From an uncultured Alphaproteobacteria bacterium (GTDB lineage: Bacteria; Pseudomonadota; Alphaproteobacteria; RF32; CAG-239): a DNA stretch of 41,101 bases. The notes below the pieces were generated by a model that was not told the origin of the DNA, did not search any database, and saw only the letters and a program-made list of their open reading frames with translations. How positions within the stretch are numbered: position 1 is the first letter of the stretch; every line of letters begins with the position of its first letter. Made by a program: the position numbers and the translations under genes. Where the stretch lies: the NCBI GenBank assembly GCA_910580155.1, contig CAJTWX010000004.1, forward strand, positions 1 through 41,101, written 5' to 3'. Shown piece by piece: positions 17,052 through 25,558 of this stretch.

Positions 17052-19196
17052 TTAATTTTCCGGTTCGGCGGCGGCGGCGAGGATGGCGTCGCGTTCTTTT
17101 TTAAGCTCGGTTAAGCGCGCGTAGGTTTCTTCGTTGAAGTTTTGACACACTTCGGCGGTGAGTTTTTTAATTTCCTCTTCCATTCCGCGCAGTTTGATTT
17201 CTGAAAGTGCTTTCTCAACATTTTTGCGTAAGTCATTGATAAACGGGTTTTGTCTTTTGAGCATATCAAGCTCCCACAATGTTTTTACCGGCGAGTTCTG
17301 GTTTTGCTTTAAGAGTTCGGCGCGGAGTTCTTCTCCGGTCAGAGGCGTTTCTGCCTCGTGGTAGATATCTGCCATCGTTTGCAGCAAGTTTTTCAAATTT
17401 TCATTTTTAATATCGTCTAAATATATCTGCTCTTCGTAGTCGTCTATCAGTTCGGGATATATCAGCATAGCGGCGATGATGAACGAAATGTTTTTATCCT
17501 GTTCGGCGTTTGCGCTTTGACGCAGGGCTTCGGGGGCCGCGGCGATGGTGTGGTTCAGGGCAGAGCGCGGATTACGGCTGCGGGGGGAGGGGCGTGGGGT
17601 GTAGCTTGTTTGCCTGTTGCTTGAGATTGCCACGTCGCTGTCGCTCCTCGCAATGACTCGCGAAAAAGGGGAACGCTCCTCGCAATGACTCGCGAAAGGG
17701 GAACGCTCCTCGCAATGACTCGCGAAAGGGGAACGCTCCTCGCAATGACTCGCGAAAGGGGGAACATTCCTCGCAATGACTCGCGAAAAAGGGGAGGTGT
17801 CTTGAGGGATTATTTGAGAAGAGTAGGATTTAATACTTTCTTCCTCTCCTGACCGCCCCCTTTGAGGGGGAAGGGAAACTTGAGCAGAGAATTGATTGGC
17901 GGCGTCTTTTTGCCACGCGGTTTGGCGGAAGTTCAGATATATCCGGTTTTTGATTTCCTGCGCGTAGTAGCTGCGGACGGTCGGGTCGGCGATTTTGGCG
18001 ACTTCGCCTAGAAGCGTTTTTTCTATCAGTGCTTTTTTCTCCGGCGTTGAGCTGTCTTCATTTTCGGTGTATTTCTGCCACAAAATGTCTATGAGCGGAC
18101 GGGTCTTTTTCATCAGCGCGGCAAAACTGTCGTGTCCGTGTGCCTGCAGATATTCGTCAGGGTCCATATTCTCAGGCAAAAAAAGAAATTGCAACGAATA
18201 GCCTGCTTTTAATATCGGCAAAACCCTGTCTACGGCGCGCATTGCCGCTTTTACTCCCGGAGAATCACCGTCTAAGCACAAAATCGGCTCGGGGACGACT
18301 TTCCACGCTTCGGTGATTTGCTCTTCGGTCAGCGCTGTGCCCAAGGGGGCGACCGCGTAGCCGAAACCATATCTGTCAAGCGCTATCACATCCATATAAC
18401 CTTCGCAGATAATCAGCTGCTTTTCTTTATATGCCACTTCACGCGCCTTGTCTAAGTTATACAAATTGCGGCGTTTATTGAAAATTGGCGTTTCCGGCGA
18501 GTTTAAGTATTTCGGCTCGATTTTTTCCATCACACGTCCGCCGAATGCGATAATCTTGCCTTGTTTATTGGTTATCGGTATCATCACGCGGTTACGGAAA
18601 AAGTCGTGCGGGCGGCGTGACGTATCCTCGGGGATGGCAATCAGCCCCAAGTCTTTCATATCTTTTTCTTCCACACCCTGCGACTTTAACAATGCCATCA
18701 GAGCGTTATTGTTCGGGGCATAGCCCAAGCGGAATTTTTGGATAATCTCTTTAGAAAGTCCGCGCTTTTCGGTGAAATATTTCAGTCCCTCACTGCCGGC
18801 GGGCATACGCAGCTCTTTTTCAAAAAAGGTGCAGGCTTGTTCCATCACCTCATAGAGCGATTTTTTCTCTTCGTGGTCGGCTTTGTCTTTTTGCGTAAAC
18901 TGCGGCATCTGCAAGCCGGCCTGATGCGCGAGTTTTTGTACCGCATCCATAAACGGCAGACCGTTAGCCTCCATCTCAAACCGCACGATGTCACCGTGTG
19001 CACCGCAGCCGAAACAGTGGTAAAAGCCTTTGCTTTCATTAACTGTAAACGACGGGGTTTTCTCGTTATGAAACGGGCATAAACCTTGATATTCCCTGCC
19101 TTTTTTTGTCAGCTTGACTTTGGCGCCGACGACATCGACAACGGATACGCGGGCGCGTATTTCGTCTAAGAAGCGTTGTAGGTCGTCGTTTGCCAT
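17052..19196 (-). CDS. dnaG: DNA primase with a repeat-derived linker
   Basis: Makes RNA primers for DNA replication. The N-terminal zinc-binding domain has Cys40, His43, Cys61 and Cys64. The catalytic core has EGYMD (Glu265) and the TOPRIM DGDSPG (Asp309, Asp311). The C-terminal helicase-binding region (about 565-714) is helical. The protein is 714 residues, longer than the usual 580-650. The extra length lies between core and C-terminal domain (about 440-545). There the DNA is intergenic repeat: an SLPPQRGRSGEEE segment from a CCTCC/GGAGG hairpin, then SRVIAR, three ASHCEERSPF units and SRVIARSDSDVAIS from five family B arms. The frame stays open throughout. Ribosome site AAAGGA. It follows yqeY on the same strand. 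Confidence 0.96.
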   Translation of the reverse strand: MANDDLQRFLDEIRARVSVVDVVGAKVKLTKKGREYQGLCPFHNEKTPSFTVNESKGFYHCFGCGAHGDIVRFEMEANGLPFMDAVQKLAHQAGLQMPQFTQKDKADHEEKKSLYEVMEQACTFFEKELRMPAGSEGLKYFTEKRGLSKEIIQKFRLGYAPNNNALMALLKSQGVEEKDMKDLGLIAIPEDTSRRPHDFFRNRVMIPITNKQGKIIAFGGRVMEKIEPKYLNSPETPIFNKRRNLYNLDKAREVAYKEKQLIICEGYMDVIALDRYGFGYAVAPLGTALTEEQITEAWKVVPEPILCLDGDSPGVKAAMRAVDRVLPILKAGYSLQFLFLPENMDPDEYLQAHGHDSFAALMKKTRPLIDILWQKYTENEDSSTPEKKALIEKTLLGEVAKIADPTVRSYYAQEIKNRIYLNFRQTAWQKDAANQFSAQVSLPPQRGRSGEEESIKSYSSQIIPQDTSPFSRVIARNVPPFASHCEERSPFASHCEERSPFASHCEERSPFSRVIARSDSDVAISSNRQTSYTPRPSPRSRNPRSALNHTIAAAPEALRQSANAEQDKNISFIIAAMLIYPELIDDYEEQIYLDDIKNENLKNLLQTMADIYHEAETPLTGEELRAELLKQNQNSPVKTLWELDMLKRQNPFINDLRKNVEKALSEIKLRGMEEEIKKLTAEVCQNFNEETYARLTELKKERDAILAAAAEPEN
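17564..17880. repeat. Family B tandem repeats inside the dnaG coding sequence
   Basis: The motif CTCGCAATGACTCGCG starts at 17647, 17679, 17709, 17739 and 17770 (spacing 32, 30, 30 and 31 bases), followed by a CCCCCTTTGAGGGGG hairpin near 17857. A GAGATTGCCACGTCGCTGTC arm lies at 17624. The total insert is in frame with dnaG and falls in its interdomain linker. Confidence 0.88.
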
Positions 19197-19211
19197 ATTT
19201 TTCCTTTCTTT

Positions 19212-19352
19212 TGGGGGATGTGCTAAATCACAATCATTGAGGCAAATTCCCTCCCTTATGTACCGGTTTTGTACACCGCAGTCGGGAATTTGTACTCAAG
19301 CATTGCATTTTATCCCACCCATTGCTACGCAGGGTGTTGCCCCGCTTTTTGT
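19212..19352. repeat. Dispersed repeat family A, copy 2
   Basis: It fills the dnaG-yqeY gap and ends directly at the yqeY stop codon. It contains CTAAATCACAATCATTGAGG, the core TGTACACCGCAGTCGGGAAT and a hairpin GCAGGG TGTTG CCCCGC followed by TTTTT. The T run points along the plus strand, so it would not terminate the minus-strand genes. Confidence 0.85.
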
Positions 19353-19802
19353 TTATAACATCCCTTTAATCAGGCCGGAGGCTTTGCCCATATCAATCCG
19401 GCCGGCGTAGGCGGATTTGAGTTCGGCCATTACCTTGCCCATATCTTTCATTCCGGCCGCGCCGGTTTTGGCAATCGCGGCGGCGATGGCGGCTTTGGTT
19501 TCTTCCTCGTTCATCTGTTTGGGCAAAAAGCGCTCGATGACGGCAATTTCTGCTTCTTCTTTGGCCGCAAGCTCGGGGCGGTTGCCCTCTTTGTAAATCT
19601 TTGCGGATTCATTGCGCTGTTTAATCATCGTCTGCATCATAGACAACAAATCGGCATCGCTTGCGCATTCTTTACCGGCACCGCGGGCGGCGACGTCTTT
19701 TTCTTTCTGTCCGGCAATTATCAGGCGGACGGCGGAAACTGTTGCCATATCTTTGTTTTTCATTGCGTCTTTAAGTGCGTTTTGCAAATCTTCTCTTAAC
19801 AT
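19353..19802 (-). CDS. yqeY: GatB/YqeY domain protein
   Basis: A 149-residue YqeY-family protein, related to the C-terminal tRNA-binding domain of the GatB amidotransferase subunit. Diagnostic stretches are MLREDLQNALKDAMKNKD, FLPKQMNEEE and DMGKVMAELK...GRIDMGKASGLIKGML. Its exact function is not established, although the family is often next to dnaG and rpoD, as here. AAGGAG six bases before the ATG fixes the start. The gene begins 33 bases after the DUF3426 gene on the same strand, so DUF3426-yqeY-dnaG probably form one transcript. Confidence 0.93.
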   Translation of the reverse strand: MLREDLQNALKDAMKNKDMATVSAVRLIIAGQKEKDVAARGAGKECASDADLLSMMQTMIKQRNESAKIYKEGNRPELAAKEEAEIAVIERFLPKQMNEEETKAAIAAAIAKTGAAGMKDMGKVMAELKSAYAGRIDMGKASGLIKGML

Positions 19803-19835
19803 TTGTTACTCCTTGTTTATATAATCATAAAACAT

Positions 19836-20726
19836 TCAGGGTTTTTGAAAGCCCAAAATCAGGTTTGCCGCTCCGTTTTCGGGGTTAAACGGCAATAAAA
19901 TTTCGATGTTTGTCTGCTCGTGACCTTTAAGAATCTGGCGGGCAGGGGTATAAGTTTCTTTAACACCGCTGACGGTGACCTCCGGTACACGCGTGGTATA
20001 AAACGAATCGTTATAGATTGTAGCCTCAACTTTTAGCATCGGTTTGTCTTCCGTCGTGGTTTCGGTCACAAAAATATTCTTAAAGCGCAGATATTGCGGG
20101 TTATTCTGCCCTGTTAAGCCGACTTTATTATAATAAGTTTCAGCAAGCGGATAGAAAGAAACGATTTCGCGGCGGAAAAACAGTGCAAACGCCAGCATTG
20201 CCAACAGCCAGAGCAGCAGCGCCGTCTTTTTATAGCCCTTAAACACCGGTTCGGGGAGCAGGCGATCGGCGGCATTTACTTTCAGCCCGTCGTCTGCTGT
20301 TGTCAGGTATGGCGCGGGTTCTTCCGGTTCGTCGGTAGGGGCGGAAATCGTGAACGACGTGCCTATATCCGAGGTGAGCGTGATTTCTTTTTTCTTTTTT
20401 ACTTTCGGGGCAGGCGGGGTATAATCTTCGTCGCCCTCTTCGGCGATTATCTCTTTTGAAGAGCGGGTTTTGCGGCCGGATTTGCCGTCTGCCGGAATTT
20501 TAAACTCTTTTTTATTTGCCGGAAAATTGCGGTGCGGCGGTTCGGAAACGGGAATCGGCTCTATATATAATTCCTCTTCTTCCGGCTCTTCATAGCCAAT
20601 TGCGTCCTGGCGCATTGCGTGCCAAACATTTGCACAGGCCTGACAACGGAAGTTTTGTCCGGTTCGGGGGATTAAATCATCCGGAATTTCGTATATGCTG
20701 TGGCATTTGGGACAACTGATTAACAT
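19836..20726 (-). CDS. MJ0042 zinc-ribbon / DUF3426 membrane protein
   Basis: A 296-residue protein with an N-terminal zinc ribbon (Cys5, Cys8, Cys28, Cys31 in ISCPKCHSIYEIPDD and FRCQACANVW), a long charged linker, one membrane helix (about 168-185, TALLLWLLAMLAFALFF) and a periplasmic beta-rich DUF3426-type domain (about 215-296, including LKVEATIYNDSF). Molecular function is unknown. The family commonly sits beside ftsE-ftsX in alphaproteobacteria, as here, where the two are divergent. AAGGAA lies eight bases before the ATG. It leads a likely unit with yqeY and dnaG. Confidence 0.88.
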   Translation of the reverse strand: MLISCPKCHSIYEIPDDLIPRTGQNFRCQACANVWHAMRQDAIGYEEPEEEELYIEPIPVSEPPHRNFPANKKEFKIPADGKSGRKTRSSKEIIAEEGDEDYTPPAPKVKKKKEITLTSDIGTSFTISAPTDEPEEPAPYLTTADDGLKVNAADRLLPEPVFKGYKKTALLLWLLAMLAFALFFRREIVSFYPLAETYYNKVGLTGQNNPQYLRFKNIFVTETTTEDKPMLKVEATIYNDSFYTTRVPEVTVSGVKETYTPARQILKGHEQTNIEILLPFNPENGAANLILGFQKP

Positions 20727-20770
20727 CGAGGTATTCCTTGCTGTGTCGTGGTTGCTTGTAATTTTTTGTT

Positions 20771-20798
20771 AGTATATTCATAAAATCTATTTAATCAA
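20771..20798 (-). promoter_or_regulatory. Sigma70 promoter for the DUF3426-yqeY-dnaG unit
   Basis: On the minus strand TTGATT (20798-20793), a 16-base spacer and TATACT (20776-20771) lie 44 bases before the start codon, in the divergent gap with ftsE. Confidence 0.6.
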
Positions 20799-20850
20799 AT
20801 CTTTTTTTGCTTTATGTAATGATTATTATTTGGCTTGAAAGCGGGGAAAA

Positions 20851-21534
20851 ATGGAAACAAGACAGTTTGAACCGATTGTGGAGATGAAAAACGTGGGGCT
20901 GGCGTATGGGGATAATCCGCCGGTGCTTTCGAATATTGATTTTTCGTTCAGGCGCGGGTCTATCCATTTTTTGACCGGCAAGAGCGGGGCGGGGAAAACC
21001 TCCCTTTTATCAATGCTTTATCTCGCACAAAAGCCAACGGAGGGGACACTTAAAGTTTTTGGCAATAATGTGGCAATGACAGACCGTGATACGCTGGCGT
21101 TTTTAAGGCGGCGAATCGGCGTTGTGTTTCAGGATTTCCGGCTTTTGGAGCATTTGAGCGTGTTTGACAATGTGGCGCTGCCGCTGCGTTTGCGCGGGAT
21201 GAAAGAAAAAGAAATCAAAAAACGCGTGATTGAACTGCTTGCGTGGGTGGAGCTTTCGGACAATATGTATGCCAAAAGTTCGGATATCTCGGGTGGTGAA
21301 AAGCAGCGGGCGGCGATTGCGCGGGCGGTTATTAACCGGCCGGAAATTTTGCTTGCCGACGAGCCGACCGGAAATGTGGACAGCGAGATTGCGGTAAAAC
21401 TGATGAAGCTTTTTGCCGAACTTAACCGGCTTGGGACGACAGTGATAATTGCCACGCACTCAAACGAGCTGATGGAACGCTACAACTACCCGCGGCTTAA
21501 GCTGGAGAACGGAGGGCTGTCGTATGTCAAATAA
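20851..21534 (+). CDS. ftsE: Cell division ATP-binding protein FtsE
   Basis: ATPase of the FtsEX complex, which regulates peptidoglycan hydrolases at the division site. The 227-residue ABC protein has Walker A GKSGAGKT (43-50), Q-loop Gln94 (VVFQDF), signature ISGGEKQR (146-153), Walker B ILLADEP (166-172) and switch His203. The sequence FRLLEHLSVFDNVALPLR is typical of FtsE. The ftsX start overlaps its last codons by 11 bases, implying translational coupling. It opens a tightly packed six-gene run that ends with plsC. No clear promoter could be chosen in the AT-rich gap upstream. Confidence 0.96.
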   Translation: METRQFEPIVEMKNVGLAYGDNPPVLSNIDFSFRRGSIHFLTGKSGAGKTSLLSMLYLAQKPTEGTLKVFGNNVAMTDRDTLAFLRRRIGVVFQDFRLLEHLSVFDNVALPLRLRGMKEKEIKKRVIELLAWVELSDNMYAKSSDISGGEKQRAAIARAVINRPEILLADEPTGNVDSEIAVKLMKLFAELNRLGTTVIIATHSNELMERYNYPRLKLENGGLSYVK

Positions 21535-22474
21535 AATTACACGGCCGGTGCCGGATAAGGCGAAAGTCAAGGCGCTTAAAAAGCAGAAGCCGCCGGCAGA
21601 CAGAGGGATGGAACTGCCGATTGACGAGGGGTATTCGAAAACATTTTTGCGCGTGATTGTGGCGGTGTCGGTGTTTTTGTTTGCAATTACGCTGGCGGGT
21701 GTTTTGGGTATTAACACGATGTTTGAAAACTCGAAACGGCAGGTGGTGTCTAACTTTACTATTCAGGTTTTGCCGCAGCCCAATTATGAAGACAGCCGTA
21801 AAGATTTGCTGAATGTGGTTGAGTTTATGGAAAAATATCCGGATGTTGAGCAGGTGACGGTTTTAAGTGATAAAGAGCTGCGCGGGCTTTTGGAGCCGTG
21901 GCTTGGCAATAATGTCGATATCGAACTGTTACCGATTCCGAAACTTCTGGATGTCAAAATCCGGCAGGCGAAGAACTTTGACTATAAAGAGCTGGCGGTT
22001 CGGCTTTCGGAAGTGTCGGCGCAGGCGTCTATTAACGACCACAATTTATGGCTGTCGCGGCTGTTGAAATTTATCAACTCTTTAAAAATGCTGGCGGTGA
22101 CGGTGCTTATTCTTGTGGCGGGGGCTTGCGTAGCGGCGATTGTGTATGCGGCGAAAACCGGACTTAATGTCCACCGCGAGATTATTGCAATTTTGCACAC
22201 GATGGGCGCAACGGACGAATATATTGCTGTTAACTATGTGAAGCAGATAACACAAATGTCTGTTGCGGCTGGAATTGCCGGAACCTTGACTGCTATTCCG
22301 GCGATTATGATTGTCGGTTCGATGGCGAAAGGGATTGAAGCGGGGATTTTCAACGCCGTAACGTTCGGGCTTGGCGACTGGATGATTATTTTGCTGCTGC
22401 CGTTTGTGTCGGCGGCACTGGTGGCTGTAACGGCTTATATTACCGTGGTCAGAACCTTAAAGAAAATGGTGTGA
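21524..22474 (+). CDS. ftsX: Cell division permease-like protein FtsX
   Basis: Membrane partner of FtsE. The 316 residues include a cytoplasmic basic N-terminus, a first membrane helix (about 43-65), an extracytoplasmic domain (about 66-185) that in this family contacts murein-hydrolase activators, and three further helices (about 190-212, 244-266, 283-308). The coupling-helix stretch HREIIAILHTMGATDEYIA is typical of FtsX. The start overlaps ftsE. The next gene begins 13 bases after its stop. Confidence 0.95.
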   Translation: MSNKITRPVPDKAKVKALKKQKPPADRGMELPIDEGYSKTFLRVIVAVSVFLFAITLAGVLGINTMFENSKRQVVSNFTIQVLPQPNYEDSRKDLLNVVEFMEKYPDVEQVTVLSDKELRGLLEPWLGNNVDIELLPIPKLLDVKIRQAKNFDYKELAVRLSEVSAQASINDHNLWLSRLLKFINSLKMLAVTVLILVAGACVAAIVYAAKTGLNVHREIIAILHTMGATDEYIAVNYVKQITQMSVAAGIAGTLTAIPAIMIVGSMAKGIEAGIFNAVTFGLGDWMIILLLPFVSAALVAVTAYITVVRTLKKMV

Positions 22475-22487
22475 AAGGACTTGAACG

Positions 22488-23309
22488 ATGAGTGAAAAAA
22501 TTTTGAATTGGCTGAAAAGCATTTGGTATGTTATTGTGTTGGCATCTGTGGCGGGAGTGTTGTATGCCACCCTGCAGGTTAATCCTTTTTTTGTGTTTTT
22601 GGTTTTTCCGCTGGCGTGGGTATTTTATAAATGGCAGAAAAACCCGGCGTTTTTGACGTGGTTGACATTCGGTGTGCCTATTATGTATTTCTTTTCTCAT
22701 TATCTTCTATTGTTGTTCCCTTTTGCCCGAAAACTGTTTTGTTCTGCGAACCCATCTCTTCTTATGCAAGCAATGGGGTGCTGGCCCAAATATCTCCATA
22801 GGAATATAATAATTTATGAAGAGTCTTGGTTAGTGCATTGGTTTTTGATAGCCGGGTGTGTTGTGTTTTTTTATTCATTACTTTGTTTGTGGAGAAAACA
22901 GCTTTTTATCAATCAAGATAAGAAAGACGGATTGGCAAAAGAGGCACTGAGATGTATAAGTGTTATAGCCGCGGTTTTGGTCGCCCTTTTAGTAATTGCA
23001 TTTAATTATTGCGGCTGTGAAAAAGATGTCAGCATAAAGGAAATCTGCATTGGTTTTTCTAAAATACTTATACTGTTTTCGGTGATGACCGGATATCTTT
23101 ATCTTTGGAAGGCAACGCTGCATATGTGGGATAGTGCGGAAGGCTTTAAAGAAAGTGGTGTGAAAGCGGCAATATGTGTATTAAAAGCAGCAATTTTGAT
23201 AGGAGTTGCGTTAGTATTGCTGTTTTATTCGGCGGTAGGGATTAATATACTTTTCAGTGAACCGCCGGTGCCTTCAGTTGACGGGGCTAATGTTATTCCT
23301 CAAGAGTAA
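22488..23309 (+). CDS. Polytopic membrane protein of unknown function
   Basis: Not recognised. The 273 residues contain about seven hydrophobic segments (near 12-29, 33-48, 58-78, 117-134, 156-174, 190-208 and 228-255) and no catalytic-looking motif. Scattered Cys occur (CGC at 175-177). AAAGGA lies about eight bases upstream of the ATG. It is 13 bases from ftsX and 26 bases before the next gene, so it is probably co-transcribed with the division genes. Internal base use is somewhat more AT-rich than in the neighbours, which could mean a recent arrival. That is an impression, not a measurement. Confidence 0.75.
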   Translation: MSEKILNWLKSIWYVIVLASVAGVLYATLQVNPFFVFLVFPLAWVFYKWQKNPAFLTWLTFGVPIMYFFSHYLLLLFPFARKLFCSANPSLLMQAMGCWPKYLHRNIIIYEESWLVHWFLIAGCVVFFYSLLCLWRKQLFINQDKKDGLAKEALRCISVIAAVLVALLVIAFNYCGCEKDVSIKEICIGFSKILILFSVMTGYLYLWKATLHMWDSAEGFKESGVKAAICVLKAAILIGVALVLLFYSAVGINILFSEPPVPSVDGANVIPQE

Positions 23310-23335
23310 GGAATTAGTATGATAAGGAGTTGGAT

Positions 23336-23800
23336 ATGCAACAGTTGAGTAAAAAATCTAAATTTTGGGTTGGAGCTGTGGCAGCTGTGCTTATTAGCGG
23401 GCTGTTTTATGCGACGGTGGAGTATATGGACACGCAGATTATGCCGGTGGAGGCTAAGTCTCCCGAAGAAGTTCAGCAGGTGTTGGAAGCAAGCCGAGCA
23501 AAGCCCAGCGGTTGTCGGAGTGCGGAAGATTTTGTGAATTTGAACATTATGCTGCGTGATATTGACAACCCGGAATTGTTTAATGCCGTGATTAAAGGGC
23601 TTAAGTTTGAAAACGGGGCGGTGGTTTATCCACAAACCGACGAACAGCCGCACGAACTGGTGATTATTAGGAGATTTTTGGAGCAGGCTAACATTACCAA
23701 TGCGCGAGATCTTAATAAATGTCTTATGTTTGTTAAAAATGCCAGAAGTTACCATATGTCCCAAGAGGCTGCTTTGGCGCAGCTGTTTTTGCAGGGATAG
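23336..23800 (+). CDS. Small membrane-anchored protein of unknown function
   Basis: A 154-residue protein with one N-terminal signal-anchor helix (about 10-29, FWVGAVAAVLISGLFYATV) and a helical, mostly polar domain outside the membrane with two Cys (about 60 and 129). No family is recognised. The ATG at 23336 is preferred because AAGGAG lies six bases upstream; the earlier in-frame TTG overlaps that site. It lies in the ftsEX run, 18 bases before the WbsX/YdcF composite gene. Confidence 0.75.
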   Translation: MQQLSKKSKFWVGAVAAVLISGLFYATVEYMDTQIMPVEAKSPEEVQQVLEASRAKPSGCRSAEDFVNLNIMLRDIDNPELFNAVIKGLKFENGAVVYPQTDEQPHELVIIRRFLEQANITNARDLNKCLMFVKNARSYHMSQEAALAQLFLQG

Positions 23801-23818
23801 CGGGCGAAAGGCAGGCGG

Positions 23819-25558
23819 ATGGCAAGGCGCGGGCTGATAATTTCCGTTTTTATCGGGCTAATGTCGGTATTTGTCTGGCTTGGCGGGTTTATGCTGTTTT
23901 GCAGGACAGTATTTAATTATGCAGATAACAGCGGGGCTATTGGCAGCTTTGCGGCGAAAGAGGATGTTTCGGGGGCGAAATTTGTGCCGTATCGTGATTA
24001 TGGAGCGATGGCGGGGAACGATGTACGTTTGATTGCGCTGTATCTGCCGCAGTATCATCAGTTTGAGGAAAATAACCGTTGGCACGGGAGGGGGTTTACG
24101 GAATGGACGAATGTGACGGCAGCCAAGCCTCAGTTTGCGGGGCATTATCAGCCGAAGCTGCCGGTTGATGTCGGCTTTTATGACCTTGCGCACACCGATG
24201 TGATGAAACGGCAGATCGAACTTGCCAAAAACTATGGTGTTAACGGGTTTGCGTTTTATTACTATTGGTTTTCGGGCAAAAAACTGATGGAAAAGCCCGT
24301 TTATAACTACTTAAACGACAAAAGCCTTGAGTTGCCGTTTTGTTTGCATTGGGCAAACGAGAGCTGGTCGAAACGCTGGGACGGCGGCAACAAAGAGATG
24401 TTGATGGAGCAGCATTTTACGAAAGAGGATTTCCCGAAACTTGCGGCGGATTTGCTGGCGTTTTTTAAAGACCCGCGGTATATCCGCATAAACGGGCGGC
24501 CGCTGTTTATCGTATATCATCCGGCATTATTTGATAAAGAGCTGTTTGTGGCGTTTACGGCTTATTTGCGGCAATTCGGGCGTGAGAACGGTGTGGGCGA
24601 GCCATATATTATCGGCACCAAGCAGTTCGGCTTTTGGGATAATCCTGCCGCGTGGGGGCTGGACGGGGTGATGGAGTTTGAACTTGACCATATTTTCGGG
24701 CTGCAGGAAAAGGCGGTGGTCAAGGCTGATGATAAGGCTGATTTTCGCGTATTTGACTGGGAGGAGTATATTAACGCCGGGAAGATGCGGCGCGACTATG
24801 CGTACAAAACGTTTCGGACGGTGTTTCCGCGGTGGGACAACACGGCGCGCAAGGCGTATTCGGGAGCATTAGTCTTTGAGGGGACAACACCGGAGGTTTA
24901 CGGCAAGTGGCTGGACTATGCGGTGGAGGCAACGCGCGCGAATCTGATTGGCGAGGAGCGTTTGGTCTTTATCAATGCGTGGAACGAATGGGGCGAGGGG
25001 GCAATGCTGGAGCCGGACCGGCGCTATGGTTATGCGTATCTGGATATGACGCGGCGGGTGCTGGACGGGCGGTATACGCCGGCAGGCGATACGCTTCCTG
25101 TCGGGATTGCGGCGCTGACCGGCGGACGCAACCGTATTGCCAAAGCCTTGGAGCTTTTAAACCAAGGCGTGGGGGACAGATTGTTGATTTCCGGTGTGAG
25201 GCGCGGTACGAGCCTCGGGTTGATTGCGGCGCGCGAGGATATTATCCTCAAAGACGGGCAGCCGGTGGATTTGGGGTATCAGGCAACAGATACGGTCGGC
25301 AATGCGCGTGAGGTTAGGGCGTGGGCTGCCAAATATGGGATGGAAAAACTTGCGGTGGTGACTTCTTTTTACCACATTCCGCGCAGCCGGCTTGAACTGG
25401 AACACGCTATGCCTGATAAGGATATTGTGTTTTATGCGGCGCAGTCACCGTATGTGCTCCGCCAGTGGTGGCGCTCGTGGAAAAGCTTTTGGTTTTTGAT
25501 GGCGGAATATGCTAAATTTTTGGCTGTCTATATACAATATAATATGTTAGGATTATGA
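23819..25558 (+). CDS. Composite protein: WbsX/GH99-like domain inserted into a YdcF-like protein
   Basis: A 579-residue protein with three parts. Residues 1-33 hold a membrane anchor (about 6-30). Residues about 70-412 form a WbsX/GH99-like TIM-barrel domain of the kind found in O-antigen and capsule loci: ALYLPQYHQFEENNRWHGRG, GFTEWTNV, FCLHWANESW, and the acidic pair in NAWNEWGEG (Glu390, Glu393). Residues about 427-545 form a DUF218 (YdcF/ElyC-like) domain: IAALTGGRNRIAKALELL, RLLISGVRRGT, DLGYQATDTVGNAREV and VTSFYHIPRS. In alphaproteobacteria a plain anchored YdcF-like protein usually precedes plsC, so the glycan domain seems inserted between anchor and DUF218. Catalysis is predicted only. 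The plsC gene starts within its stop codon. Confidence 0.85.
   Translation: MARRGLIISVFIGLMSVFVWLGGFMLFCRTVFNYADNSGAIGSFAAKEDVSGAKFVPYRDYGAMAGNDVRLIALYLPQYHQFEENNRWHGRGFTEWTNVTAAKPQFAGHYQPKLPVDVGFYDLAHTDVMKRQIELAKNYGVNGFAFYYYWFSGKKLMEKPVYNYLNDKSLELPFCLHWANESWSKRWDGGNKEMLMEQHFTKEDFPKLAADLLAFFKDPRYIRINGRPLFIVYHPALFDKELFVAFTAYLRQFGRENGVGEPYIIGTKQFGFWDNPAAWGLDGVMEFELDHIFGLQEKAVVKADDKADFRVFDWEEYINAGKMRRDYAYKTFRTVFPRWDNTARKAYSGALVFEGTTPEVYGKWLDYAVEATRANLIGEERLVFINAWNEWGEGAMLEPDRRYGYAYLDMTRRVLDGRYTPAGDTLPVGIAALTGGRNRIAKALELLNQGVGDRLLISGVRRGTSLGLIAAREDIILKDGQPVDLGYQATDTVGNAREVRAWAAKYGMEKLAVVTSFYHIPRSRLELEHAMPDKDIVFYAAQSPYVLRQWWRSWKSFWFLMAEYAKFLAVYIQYNMLGL

Noticed and set aside
17647..17790. Regular 30-base repeats resembling a CRISPR array
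   Set aside because: The whole unit repeats with no unique spacers, it lies inside dnaG, and no cas gene is present.
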